Source of the DNA: Megascapheus bottae
Lineage: Eukaryota; Chordata; Mammalia; Rodentia; Geomyidae
NCBI GenBank assembly: GCA_024803745.1
Contig: JANJXV010000024.1
Span: forward strand, 16,997,927-17,061,926
Direction of reading: 5' to 3'
Length of the DNA: 64,000 bases
The notes under the pieces were generated by a model. The model was not told the origin of the DNA. It saw only the letters and a list, made by a program, of their open reading frames with translations, and ran no database searches. Positions 19,015-30,500 of the stretch are shown here, in pieces (within the stretch, counting starts at the first letter, position 1; each line of letters starts with the position of its first letter). Made by a program: the position numbers and the translations under genes.

Positions 19015-21190
19015 TGTTTTTTCACATTCCTTTTTGTTTTTAATATATTAAAAAGCAACATGGTACAAATGTTGTGGTTAATAGTAAAATTTTTCAGAGT
19101 GAGTTTTTATAAATAGCTCAGCAAGGAAACAGAATCAATACAAAAAAGTTTTTGTTAATAAGATTTAAAATTTTCTAAATAGAAAATGTTCACCGAAGGA
19201 AAAAAAAAGCAACCTGTACAAGCTCCACAATAAACTGTACCTTTGTGCCCTTATATCCGTGTGCTGGGTCCTTTGAAAAGTTAAAAATTTCTGAAGTCTG
19301 ACTGATAGAGTAAGTAGCACATAAAGGCTTCCAGGAATTTTTCCCAAAAAAAGCATTTTTAGTAAAACATTTTACTATTTTTCTGACTATGCACTGATAT
19401 TTTTGTTCTTCAGAAAGAGAACTTACATGAATATTGTAATTTTTAATGCAAAAATATATAAGTAGAGATATTTAGCTTCCTGAGTAGCCCATCTTACACA
19501 AAACATGATTTAATCTTTAAAAATCCTAAAATTTGCTGGGCACTGGTAGTTCTAGCCTATAATCCTAGCTACTCAGGAGGCTGATATCTGAGAATCATGG
19601 TTTGAAGCCAGCCCGGGCAGGAAAGTTTGAGAATTTTATCTCCAATAAACTACCAAATAAGCCATAAGTGAAGCTGTACCTCAAGTGGTAGAACACTAGC
19701 CTTGAGCAAAAGCTGCTCAGGAATAGTGTCTAGGCCCTGAGTTCAAGCCCAGGGCCAGCAAAGAAAAACAAAAAGAAACGTTAAAAATTTTAGAATAAAA
19801 TAGTATGGGTATCTTCACATTTATGAATCAAGCAGGGCTAAAACTCAAAAGAACATGTTAAAAAGTTTGTACTAAGGCTATATTTACTCCGAAACATAAA
19901 ATGCTTCATCAAACAGTGTTAATAAAATGAATCACTGAAAAGTTGTATTGCCTTACTAACAAACTGCAGCCATTTCAGACTACCAACTTGAATGCTTTCT
20001 ATTATATCCACAGAGATTAACAAGATAATTCTTACAATCTAAGAAGATAACAAATAATTTAAACATTTGCTTTATAATACAACCAATTTATACAATTCAT
20101 CCTTTCTAGTTGTTTAAAATGATCAGGAACTGTAGCACTTTTTTTTTTTTAATAAAACCCTTTCCTCTTGCTAAAACCCTAGGTGAAAGGTTATTGCTGC
20201 AATAAAACTGGAACTACAGTTCTTCTCATTTTTGTATGAAAACGCAGCTATGGGTTTTGCAACTTTTTATATGTGCAGCTTGTAATGCTGCTCTGTACAG
20301 TTTTACAAAATGTCCAGACCAGCATAGTCATAAGGATCTAAAATGACCCTATAAGACAATCTCATTGCACAATTCCTACTGTCCAGAAGAGTGCCATTTC
20401 CCATCCCTACTGTCTCTTCTGTTATCATAGTCGTGTTCCAGCCATCAGGACTCCTATCTTCCTAGAGGAAATCCTCTCTCACTCCTCTGTAACGGTAGTC
20501 AGGCCCATGACTAGTGTCTATAATGTCTATCTGCTAGGGAGGGATGGGAACTCTGTCTGACTTAGCGCTGTAATGAGTGTACATCATGGCTCCACAGAGA
20601 GCTTGAAGACTGGTGAAAGTTCTGACCATGTGACTGAAAAGATGAAAATCCAGACGGATCCACATGCACAGAACCAAATTTCCCACCATATGACATCTGT
20701 CTCAAAACACTGTTCATCACTGCTCGTCTTTGGTAATTTTCTGGAGATGAACATGATCTATCTGTGATGATGAAGTCCTATTTTCCACAGTCCTTTTTCA
20801 TATCTGGTGGGGGATGTGGAAGCAGGGCTTGAGTTTACCGCTTGATGCTGGGGATCGGATGAGCTGACATCCTGTGTGAAGCCTGACTACTTCCTGACCG
20901 AAACTGAATTTTGCTGGGCCTCCCAAGAAAGTGTGATTCCATTTAGAAGGCTCATGGCCTAAGGAGCAGGTACTTCGTGTTTGAAGCTGACAAATGCAAA
21001 ACTGCTTTGGCTGGCCATCCTTATCTTTTGGAATTTTCACCTTGATAACTGGCCCAGCCTGGTGGAACCGCTCGAAGAGGAGCTCCTCCCTGACCTTTGT
21101 CTCCAGTTCTCCACAAACAGAGTGCAGTCCGCCTCCCTGCAGCCTCCCCCATCGCCATGACGCCCCCTTTCCGCACTCCAGGCTCACATT
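19015..21190 (-). pseudogene. RBM7: RBM7 processed pseudogene
   Basis: RBM7 is an RNA-recognition-motif protein of the nuclear exosome targeting complex. The minus strand from about 21152 encodes an RBM7-like start, then LETKVREELLFERFHQAGPV and KVKIPKDKDGQPKQF, with no intron where the parent gene has one. An extra T after KQF shifts the frame, small indels disturb the region before LETK, and later parts are recognisable only in shifted frames (for example SRDGKW near 20415-20390). About 1.3 kb of 3' UTR-like sequence follows, ending in a degraded poly-T at about 19014-19042. This is a dead retrocopy; the parent lies elsewhere. Confidence 0.88.
19535..19770 (+). repeat. Composite B1/ID-like SINE
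   Basis: Complete copy: GCTGGGCACTGGTAGTTC, CTACTCAGGAGGCTGATATC, CTCAAGTGGTAGAACACTAG, A-rich tail. It appears to have inserted into the RBM7 retrocopy 3' UTR. Confidence 0.82.
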
Positions 21191-21194
21191 GGCT

Positions 21195-21375
21195 TTGTCC
21201 CTGAGCTTTTTATGCTCAAGGCTAGAGCTCTACTACTTGAGCCACAGCTCCACTTCCAGCCTTTTCTCAGTCTCTCGGACTTTCTTCCCCAGGCTGGCTT
21301 CGACTTGCCATCCTCAGGTCGCAGCCTTCTGGGTAGCTAGGATTCCAGGCATGAGCTACCAGCACCCAGCTAGAC
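21195..21375 (-). repeat. Composite SINE, antisense
   Basis: Contains CTCAAGGCTAGAGCTCTACT, GCTAGGATTCCAGGCATGAG and an ACCAGCACCCAGCT end. Adjoins the 5' end of the RBM7 pseudogene. Confidence 0.75.
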
Positions 21376-21463
21376 AGCATTTTTGTTTGTTTATTTGTTG
21401 TGGTGGTTGTTGTTTTGGTTTTGTGTGTGTATGTGTTTAAGCTGGCAGGATGTTTTGTTGTGT

Positions 21464-21606
21464 TTTTGTCAGTCCTGGGGCTCTTCCACTTGAGTCATGG
21501 CACCTCTTCCAGCTTTTTCTATGTATGTCTACGGTACCGAGGAATTGAACCGGGTCTTTGTGCATGCTAAGCAAGCACTCTACCACTAGGCCAAACTCCC
21601 TGCCCC
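21464..21606 (-). repeat. ID-type dimeric SINE, partly deleted
   Basis: Antisense; the tRNA-like head (GGTACCGAGGAATTGAACC to CTAGGCCAAACTCCC) is intact and part of the second half is missing. Confidence 0.85.
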
Positions 21607-21608
21607 GA

Positions 21609-21746
21609 ATCTGGAAAGGTCTTTTTTAATATATATATAATGCATTATTTCATGCTCCACCAAAAATCCTTTGGAAGATCTGGAAAGGTCTTTTTTAATA
21701 TATATATAATGCATTATTTCATGCTCCACCAAAAATCCTTTGGAAG
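21609..21746. repeat. Perfect 69-bp tandem duplication
   Basis: Two adjacent copies (21609-21677 and 21678-21746) each contain ATCTGGAAAGGTC, an AATATATATATAAT core and CACCAAAAATCCTTTGGAAG. They lie about 600 bp upstream of the STRA8 CpG-rich promoter. No difference between copies was seen apart from the edges. Confidence 0.92.
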
Positions 21747-22199
21747 ACTTTACTTTAAAAAGCCCCCCCCCGCCCCGCTGCTGGCTGCAGGAGGGGCTCA
21801 CCCCTAGGCCCTGCGCATGAGGTCCAGCTCTGAGGTCAGAGCTGTGGCCCGGTGACCTGGGTTTCACCCCTGGGGGGAGGGGAAGGTGGAGGGAGGTGGG
21901 GGTCTCCTCAGGTCAGACGCCAGCCAGGAGATGCCTCCCTGGAGGCCTCCCTGGATCTCAGGGATGCTGGTCAAAGAGGGGGGGGGGATTGACAAGAGCA
22001 CGAGGAAGGCAGCGGATGTTGACAAGTATGTTTCCTTCTGGTCTTTTTAAGCGTCTTTCCCTAGGAAGTAGTTCGCTGGACCCGACCCCACCATTCCCGC
22101 TGTCCCCCGGGAAGACCAGCACCGCCCTGTATGTTTCTTCTTTTCCCCGGTCCCCCCTCCCCCTTTCTCCAACCCTCAAGCCCGTATCTACTGAAGTCA

Positions 22200-22640
22200 A
22201 CCAGCGGCATCACCTCAGGATGAGAAGCCCGCCAGGGACAGGGCGGGCAGGGGAGAGGGAGAAGGTGAAAAGGTCATGCCCGCCCTGCCCTGTCCTTGCC
22301 CTGCCCTTGGCCTGGCGGCCACCCGGGGCGGCATCCCTCGGGAAGCGCGTTCTGTCCACCGCCCTGCTCCCATTGGCCGGCGGCCTCGCGCCCCATTGGC
22401 TGAGGGGCACGGAGCCGGCGGTGATTGGTCCGCACCCTGTGCGGAGGTGTCAGGTTCACCTCGTGCCGGGACCCGAGCCCCACGCTTCTCTCCAGAGCCA
22501 GTCAAGACGGGACTCAGGGCTGTCAGGACGCGGGCGACCTCCCGGTGTCCAGTGAGGAACGCGGTCTCCCTCGTGGGGCTTGGCGCCAGCCTCCTCAGTG
22601 AGTACCCTCTGTCCGCTCGTCCCCCGAAGGATGGGGACCC
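22200..22640 (+). promoter_or_regulatory. STRA8: CpG-rich STRA8 promoter and probable noncoding exon 1
   Basis: STRA8 is induced by retinoic acid. This CpG-rich block lies about 1.7 kb before the first coding exon. It contains three ATTGG (inverted CCAAT) boxes at 22372, 22395 and 22424. It also holds a candidate DR2 retinoic-acid element, AGGTGT-CA-GGTTCA, at 22445-22458; one half-site is perfect and one imperfect. A donor-like CTCA/GTGAGT at 22594-22603 could end a 5' UTR exon. No TATA box was seen. The transcription start is inferred, not read from the sequence. Confidence 0.65.
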
Positions 22641-22944
22641 CGGGTCCCCAGGGGCTTCCAGCCCGTGTATCCTAAGGCTGCTCGAATGTCACCTCGATTC
22701 CTACATATTAGAGAGCCGGTTTAAACTTTCCTCTTAAAAAAAAATCTCATTTTCTTCTTTTATTTCCATTTACGAATGCACACAAAGTCCAAGGGAGCTG
22801 CTTGAGTCTTTAATACGTTATCCAGTGTGTTGAATGCTTTATGTAGCATAAGTTTTTGCTAATGAGAATAGGCCACAGTGAAAAGTTTTGTGAAGTGATT
22901 CGTGTGTGTGTGCATGTGTGTGTGCATGCACGTGCACATGCTGA

Positions 22945-23150
22945 TCCTGGGAATGACCTCACTGCCTGGGTGCTGTCCCCGAGCTAATTTTATTCAGAGC
23001 CAGCTCTCTACCACTTGAGCTACCGCTCCACTTTCAGTTTTTTAAAGTAGTGTATTGGAGATAAGTGTCTCATGGACTGTCCTGCTCAGTCTGGCTTTGA
23101 ACTACAATCCTTAAACCTCGGGCTCCTGAGTAGCTAGGATTATAGACATG
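22945..23150 (-). repeat. Composite SINE, antisense
   Basis: Contains CTGCCTGGGTGCTGTCCCCG, GTGTATTGGAGATAAGTGTC and GCTAGGATTATAGACATGGG. In STRA8 intron 1. Confidence 0.75.
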
Positions 23151-23212
23151 GGGCCCAGGGGAGACGGCTCACAGAGTTAATGGGAAAGTCTGCTATCTAT
23201 AGGAGAGACATA

Positions 23213-23223
23213 GAACTGCAACC

Positions 23224-23275
<52 letters not shown>

Positions 23276-23385
23276 TCCACCCAAAGTGAGAACTGCAACC
23301 TTACACACACACACACACACACACACCACACACGCACGCACGCGCACACACACACACGCACACGCACTCCACCCAAAGTGAGCTT
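23213..23385. repeat. Duplicated CA-repeat block
   Basis: Two tandem copies of a unit made of GAACTGCAACCTTA, a (CA)n/(CGCA)n run and CGCACTCCACCCAAAGTGAG, so the microsatellite and its flanks were duplicated together. Confidence 0.9.
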
Positions 23386-24338
23386 TTCCAGCTATAGCAT
23401 CCTTATATTTCCAACTATCTCCCCATACATAAACATTTGCAAACTCTGGCCCAAGTCATTCAAAACCTAGTTCAGGGAAGAGCAGACCCAGCAGAAACTT
23501 CCCATCCTAATCCATCCAATACCCCAGCATGGAGGAATAGCCTCTGTGCCAGACAGGGGTTACAGAAGTGATGAAAATGCAGCCCTTCTGCTCTAAGAGT
23601 TGGAGGAGCCATGGGAAGCAGCTTCCTCTGTGTGAGGGAGTGAGGTCTCCTTGATGAAGGTAGCAAGATCAGGTAAGAGGCCCTCACCCCGGTGTGTCTC
23701 AATTGTCTCATCTGAGAAGGGTTACTGATTTACAAGTTCAGATGTGACAAATGCCAACATAATGGTCTTCAGAACCTGCTGGGAGCAAGACAAGACCAAC
23801 TCATGACTGGTTTCCTATAAAGTGTCAGATAGACTGTATTCTCTTCTCCTTTTTGATATATGTGTATATATTAGTATATTATATGTATATATCAAACAAA
23901 TCTATAGTAGATATTTGATGGGTTTTTTTTCATGTGTAACTGCTTTCCCTCATCAAAGAGGAGACATTTTCCATTTTTAAAGCAGGGAAGATCAAACAGG
24001 GTGGGGCAGGGGGCCTGTTCATTTTGGAACTGACTGTGAATCAACTGTCAGAGTTTGGCTATAATCCTGGACCACAGAAATGAAACAAATGTCTGGTAAG
24101 TACCTGAAACGTTCTGGTACATTCCTGGGGTAAGTCCCAGTACTGTCAATGAAAAGTCTAACATAGGTTGCTTATGATTGTAGGAATGGAACTTTGGTAA
24201 CAAAAGTTACTTTTGTGTTATAGTCATTGACATAGATCCTTTAACTTAGAAGCTATCAAGTAAAAGGAAGTCCAATCTATCTTTTTATCCACCCTCTAAT
24301 ATGCTTTTGAAAAGCATGACCTTCCATTGCAGCTTATA

Positions 24339-24515
24339 ATGGCAAGCTGTGGAAAGGGTCCAGCAATGCCCCAGGGAGTGGCGAAGGTGCCAGAGCTTGA
24401 GCCCCGGGTGGCTCGAAGACGCCTGTCACAGGCCCGCCACCGAGCTACCCTGGTGATGCTCTTCAACGACCTGAGGAAGATTGTCTATTCCAAGTCTGAG
24501 CTCACATCCTCAAAG
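24339..24515 (+). CDS. STRA8: STRA8 coding exon 1 (start exon)
   Basis: Acceptor CCATTGCAG ends at 24332; ATG at 24339-24341. Fifty-nine codons end in AAG before a GTACAG donor. Encodes the basic region and first helix. Confidence 0.95.
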
Positions 24516-27500
24516 GTACAGGGACCTGGGTGTGAGGAGGAGACATGTTTACACACAGAGGAGACACACTGACACAGAGCAGACACATTTACACATGGAG
24601 GAAGCACACTGACACATGGAGTATCTGTGGATGCAGGCAAGGACTTGCCCTGGGGCTGCCAGCCTTGATGCCCATGTCTGAAGGGTGCCCCTGGGTATGG
24701 TCAGTCAGCTGGTGACTTGGCTACCAGCAGCAGACCAGTCTGACATGGAAAGGCAATTCTGGAAGCCCAGCATTAGTGGCTCCTAACTCAGGAGAATTAC
24801 AGTTCAAAGCCAGCCTGGGCAAGAAAGTCCTATGAGATTCTTATCTCCAGTTATCCACCAGAAAACCAGAAGTGGAACTGTGGCTCAAAGTGGAAGAGCT
24901 CTAGCCTTGAGTAAAAGAACTCAGGGATAGTGCCCAGGCCCTGAGTTCAAGCCCCACAACTTACAAAAGGGTGGGGCAATTCTGGACTGGAGAAGCAAGC
25001 TGGCTAGCAAAAACCTTGTGACTATCTCTCTTATAGGCAAACAAACATGCATGCATTTGACACACCTTATACATATACACACATAACAGGCATACAGACA
25101 CACCATATCACTACCACACACTTACACCTATTTACACACATACACACTCTCAATGCTCAGATTGTGAACTCACAAAGTCTTTCATCTAGGCAACAAGGCT
25201 CCCTAGGTGAGTATATATCTTCTCCTGGTCTCTTGATCCCACTTTTCTCTTCATACACCTTTATAATTGGTAATTAGCAAAAATAAATTAATCAGCTGGA
25301 AGATCACGGGAAAGGTCTAGGTAGATGGAGGTTGGGGTAGAGGGAACACAGTTCGCAGTAGCAGAGCACGCAGTAGAGGAAACCAGAGAAAGGAGAGGTC
25401 CTCTGAAAGCTGTCATCTCCCACCCTTTCATAATAGGAAGGAGCCAGAGTTGAGGAAGGATTTACCAGTTAGCATGGACGACAGGCGAGGAATAAACCCT
25501 ATTCCTGCTCCAGCCTGGCCTTCTTCCCCATTTCCACCTCCATGGCCTGCCATGCTGCCTGTGTAAGATCCCAGCTAGTGGATTTCCTTCCTGGACTATG
25601 CCTGTGGCAGAGCAGCACTCAGGAGCTTCATCAGCCATGTTTGTATTTATGGAGCTCACTTAGGCCCAGACATGCACAGAAGCTTCTGAGCCTACCCAGG
25701 GCAAGCCTTTATGGAACTTGGAGAACGGTGTCTGCTGAGACTCCCTGAGCAGGTCTAGGTTGAGGCTCTATTGTTTTTACCTGGAGGAATCCAAAGAGAG
25801 ACCCCACCTGCTCTTGTAGGGGGAGACAGAAGAATGCCAGGCTCAGGTACTTGGGACCCATCAGAACTTAAGCTTAGCCATAGTCCAACACCCACAGGAT
25901 GAGAAATTGTTTATTGTATGTTTCCGGGGCACATAAAGACCCCTAATCTCCATCAATGGGCAAGGGAAAAGTGTGCAGAGATCAGTAATACAAACAATGA
26001 CAAATAAGCATTCAGGACCTCACAGCAAGGACAAGTAATGTCAGAGAGAAGCCATTGCACCCCTGGAGTTTAACTTCACCATTTAGGTGTGCTGTTGTCC
26101 AGCCAATGAATGGGAAGCATTACCTTTGACCTTCAGCTACCACATCTGTCACATAGGGAGGGTACTGGTCACTGCTCATGGGCCCATGAGGGAGTTTAAG
26201 GGCTCCCTTTAAGTGTAACCAGAGTCTTGAAAAATTAGTTCTAATTTCATTTATTCCCTACAGCTCTATCATTTGTATCATTCTCATTGTACAGATCATG
26301 AAACTGAGTCTCATTGGACAATGTTTTGCCTTGAATGGTATAGGCAGTAATTGTTCTGGAACCCAGCTGTGTCTCTGTAGTTTTTCTTTGACTATACTAC
26401 TTGAGGGTTTTGCAGGGGAAAAGGAGTTCTTGTGCAAGAGCGGTGAGGTAACAAGGGTTTCATCAGCTCTCTAGAGTTGCTATTAAAAAAAATAAAGTGC
26501 CACAGAGGAGTGCTAAAGCTGGCTTGAAACAACAATTGAATGGTATATAGTTCTGAAGGCTGGCATTCCAAGATCAGTTTATGTGGGGCTATATTCTGAC
26601 AGCTCTAGCTGGGAATTGCTTTTTCCTTTACTATAGTGCTCCCAGCATTTCCCCCATAATGTTTGACATCCCTTGGTTCCAGCCATATGGCCATGTTCTG
26701 TGTCTTCATGTCACCTTTCCTTAGGTGTATCTGTCTGTATGTCCACATTTCTCCTTAGTAAGGACACAGGTCAAACCAAATTAGGGTCCAGTCCAAAGAC
26801 TTCGTGTGAACTTGGTTCCTCCTATAAAGACTTTATTTTATAAGTTGTGTTCACGGGTGTCAGGGGGTAGAACGTACATGTTACGTGGGGAAGATCCATA
26901 ATTCAAGCCAGGACAAAGGTCCTAAGAAAGTCAGTCTGCCAAAATCATTCCAGAAACTGAATTTCAGTGAGAAGATCTTCTTGCCTTTCCTTGATACTGT
27001 AAGCATGCCATCCCTGGCCCTGAGAGTGGGGATGCTGCACCAGAGGGCCAGTGCCAGTCTGACCTGGCTACTATCACAGAATACCTTAGGCTGGCGATTT
27101 ATAAGCCACAGAAACATTCTGTTCACATATTTGTTGGCTGTGATTGCTAGACTCAGGTTTTCAACAGATTCAGGTTGTGGTAGAGGCCAGTTGTCCAGTT
27201 CATAGATGGGATTTCTCTTTTTTAAAAAATTAGCATCTGTTATTAAAAGGCAACTTCATTTTGACATGTCCATATTTGCTTATAATGCACTACAATCAGA
27301 TTCACCTCTCTATTGCTCTCCTTCCTCTCCTCTCCTTACCAAAAGCAATCTTAACACATCTCATGTTCGATTTCTGTATGGGTGCATAAAGTTCTTGATC
27401 ATCTTTACCCTCATTTTCCCTCTCCCTTACCTTTTATGCTCTCCCTAGTATGTGCCCCATTTTACATTCCTCTCCTCCTTCTTCTCCTCTTCTTCCTCCT

Positions 27501-30500
27501 CCCCCTCCTCCTTCTTTTGCCAGTCCTGGGGCCTGAACTCAGGACCTTTCCTTGAGCATTCTCAAAGCTAGTGCTCTACCACTTGAGCAATAGCACCACT
27601 TCTGGTTTTTTCTGTGTATGCAGTACACAGAAAAGGAATGGAATCCAGGGCTTTGTGCATGGTAGGTAAGCACTCTACGGCTAGACCACACTCCCCACCC
27701 TTCTGTAATTCTTATAAAAAATAATGTGTTAGTTGTTCAAAGAATTTGAACATTCAATTTCATGCATGTATCTATTATATTAGATTACTCCTTTGATTAC
27801 TCTTTTTCTTCCTGTTCCCCCTATTATTCGACTATGCCATCTTCATATACAATGTATTCCAATATTCTTCACCTCTAATAATCTTGTGTGTTTGTGTGCA
27901 CATGCATGTACACTCATGTGCATGCCAGTACTAAGGCTTATTCTGAGGGCTTCACACTCTGCCAGGGCTACTCAAGCCTGGCACTCTATAACTTGAGCTA
28001 CCCCTTGACTTCCCTTGTTGGTATCCTGAAACAGAGACTGTCTTGTTCCCTCTGCATCCACAGGACTTAGCACATAGCATGACACTTGCACACATCTGAG
28101 CACTGTCTGGAACCCCTGATGATTCGGGTGGTCAACCTAACAGGAAACATATAGTGTTTCTCATTTCGGAATAATCTTTTAGTTTCCATTTGGTTTAAAT
28201 GTTACACATGGAAAGGAGGGGATGAAGGAAGGAAGTACAATGAAGAGATAAGAAGAGAAGGACTGTGGGAAGGATACAAGGACTGGAGCACAGAAAGTTT
28301 ATAGAGCATTTTTCAGATCATCTAGAGTATATGCAGTTAGCTAACCAATAGTGTGAGAATAGCACATTGGATCTTAACCAGCCAATGATGTGTCACCTTT
28401 GAACAGAAGTCTAGCTTGATATAAGTCTAGGGTTGCACCGAAAGAGATGATGGGTACATTCATCCATCTGTACTCCCCTAGCATCCTTATCTTACCTGGG
28501 AGTGGCTATGTGGTCATCTGCTGCACCAGTAGTTTGTTGAAGTCAGCTTATATGTCAGTGGTAATCCATTTCTAAGGTACACTTGAGATTCCATGCCTTC
28601 TGTACACTGGGGACCATACACCCTGTCCTTTTCACTGACAAGGTCAAGGATGTGACTTTATATTTGTGACCTAGAGTTGGGTTTCCTAGGGTCCCCAAAA
28701 CTATTCTCATCAGTGGTCTGTCTCTCTCCTCAGTGGCAAGTTCTGAATAAGGCAAAGGATTATATTCAAGGACTGGAACAAATGCTGGATAATTTGCTGA
28801 AGCTAAAAGGTAATAGATGGCTCTCTGGAGAAGACATGTTCAAGTTCTCTATTAACAATAGATTTAGCCAGGTACCAGCGGCTCATGCCTGTTATCCCAG
28901 CTATTCAAGAGGCTGAGATCTAAGATCACAGTTCAAAAGCAGCCTGGATAGCAAATCCCATGAGGACCTTTTCTACAACTAGAAAGCCAAAAGTAAGGTA
29001 TAGTTCAAGTGGCAGAGCACAAGCTTTGAGCAAAAAAGCTAAGGGACAGTGCTAAGGCCCTTAGCTCAAGCGAAAATCAAAAACAAAGATTAGGTTACAC
29101 AGTAAACAAATATATATTGAGGGCCTACTGTGTGCCAGGCAGTGTGTTTGGGCTTTAATTGAGATTGATACTCCTTCCTCTAGGGAAGATTGTGTAGTCT
29201 GGCAAAATGGGAAGGGGTCACCAGAATGTGTTAGTTTGGTGTGTTCCTTAATGAGGCACAGCTGAAGAATCCAGACAGGGAACGAACCAGTGCTTGTCCT
29301 GTGCTCTGTTCATACCTAGAAAGAAAGGTGGAAAATGGGATCTGTACTCTCTAATACTGAGTCTGGGAGGGTGGCAGGAATAGCCTGAAAAAAACTAGAT
29401 TTTTCTCCTTTGTGACTCTCACCTTCAACTCTCTGACAGAATCCCTCAACCTGAATGATGGGAATGCCAAGAGCTTGGAGGAGATCAAGGAAGCATATAA
29501 CAGAATGTACTCTGGAGACAACGGGTAAGACCCAAGAAGCATGGAGAGAATGGGTGCCTGCCATCTTACAGGGAAGCCTTCAGTGCTGTGTTGCAGCCAC
29601 CCACAGCTTGCACGATGCTCAGAGCTGCAACACAGCTTGCACCTGCAATACTCTGTTCCTGTTGACAACTCCTTTCCCCATTATCCAAATACTAGTGACT
29701 TTTAGATATCGATTCAGTATTTGCACCCTAGTTAAGTTCCTCTGTTAGTTAGAGGCGCCCCCTTGTAAATTCATGCAGACTTTCTACATAAATAATCACC
29801 ATGTCAGTAAACAAAGACACTCCATTTCTTTGTCTCCAAACTCTGTGCCTATTATTTTCTTTTTCTTGTCTTATTGGACAGGCTCAAGATGCAAGTATGT
29901 TTCGACATCTCAAGCAAAAGAAATTCCTCTGGATTTCTAGTTTGGCTGAGAATCCTTATGACTTTGTCAGTTATTTCTCCCAAGTCTAATCTACTGAGAT
30001 CGTCTTTCATCTGTAGATTCTACTGGTTGATTTTTCAAATGCTGAACCTGCTGCCTTGCATTCCTAAGACAAAGGCCACTTGGTCATCAGCATATATATT
30101 TGTATTATATATAATGTTGCTAGAATGGTGTTCTGTATCTGTGTTCCTAGGGATATTCATCTATGATACTGTCTTCTTTCTGTTTCCTTTGCCAGTTTGC
30201 CTTTAGATCATTTTCCTCAGAATGGCTCCTTCCTGTTGGGTCCAACTGTGCCAAAGGAGGAGGCTGAAGAAGAAGATGAGGAAGAACAAGAGGAGGAGGA
30301 AGAAGAGGAGGAAGAGGAGAAAAAAACAGACTTCACCTCTTCTCCAATTGCCACATCCCCAGAGCTCCTGGAATTTGAGCGGTGTGAAGGGCTGGGTGGG
30401 GTTGTTTTATGTATACAGAGGGGAGGGGAGGAGTTTTGGCTATAATGTATTCCTGTTGTGTGCTGTAGCTGCAGACTGCAGTTGTGTTTATGAGAGCCTG

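Larger units (their letters stand above)
24516..28733. other. STRA8 intron 2, mostly unassigned
   Basis: Long intron. It holds a SINE (24.77 kb), a CA-rich stretch (about 25.06-25.15 kb), an MLT1-like fragment (26.46-26.86 kb) and an antisense ID-type SINE (27.5 kb). The rest, including about 25.3-26.4 kb and 27.7-28.7 kb, shows nothing I can name. Confidence 0.5.

Noticed and set aside
21421..21446. CRISPR-like or other short spaced repeats
   Set aside because: TG-rich low-complexity DNA in a mammalian genome; no regular repeat-spacer structure anywhere in the window.
21896..22737. Overlapping open frames in the STRA8 CpG block (219 and 153 codons)
   Set aside because: Pro/Arg/Gly-rich frames on both strands follow from base composition; no domain and no conserved start context.
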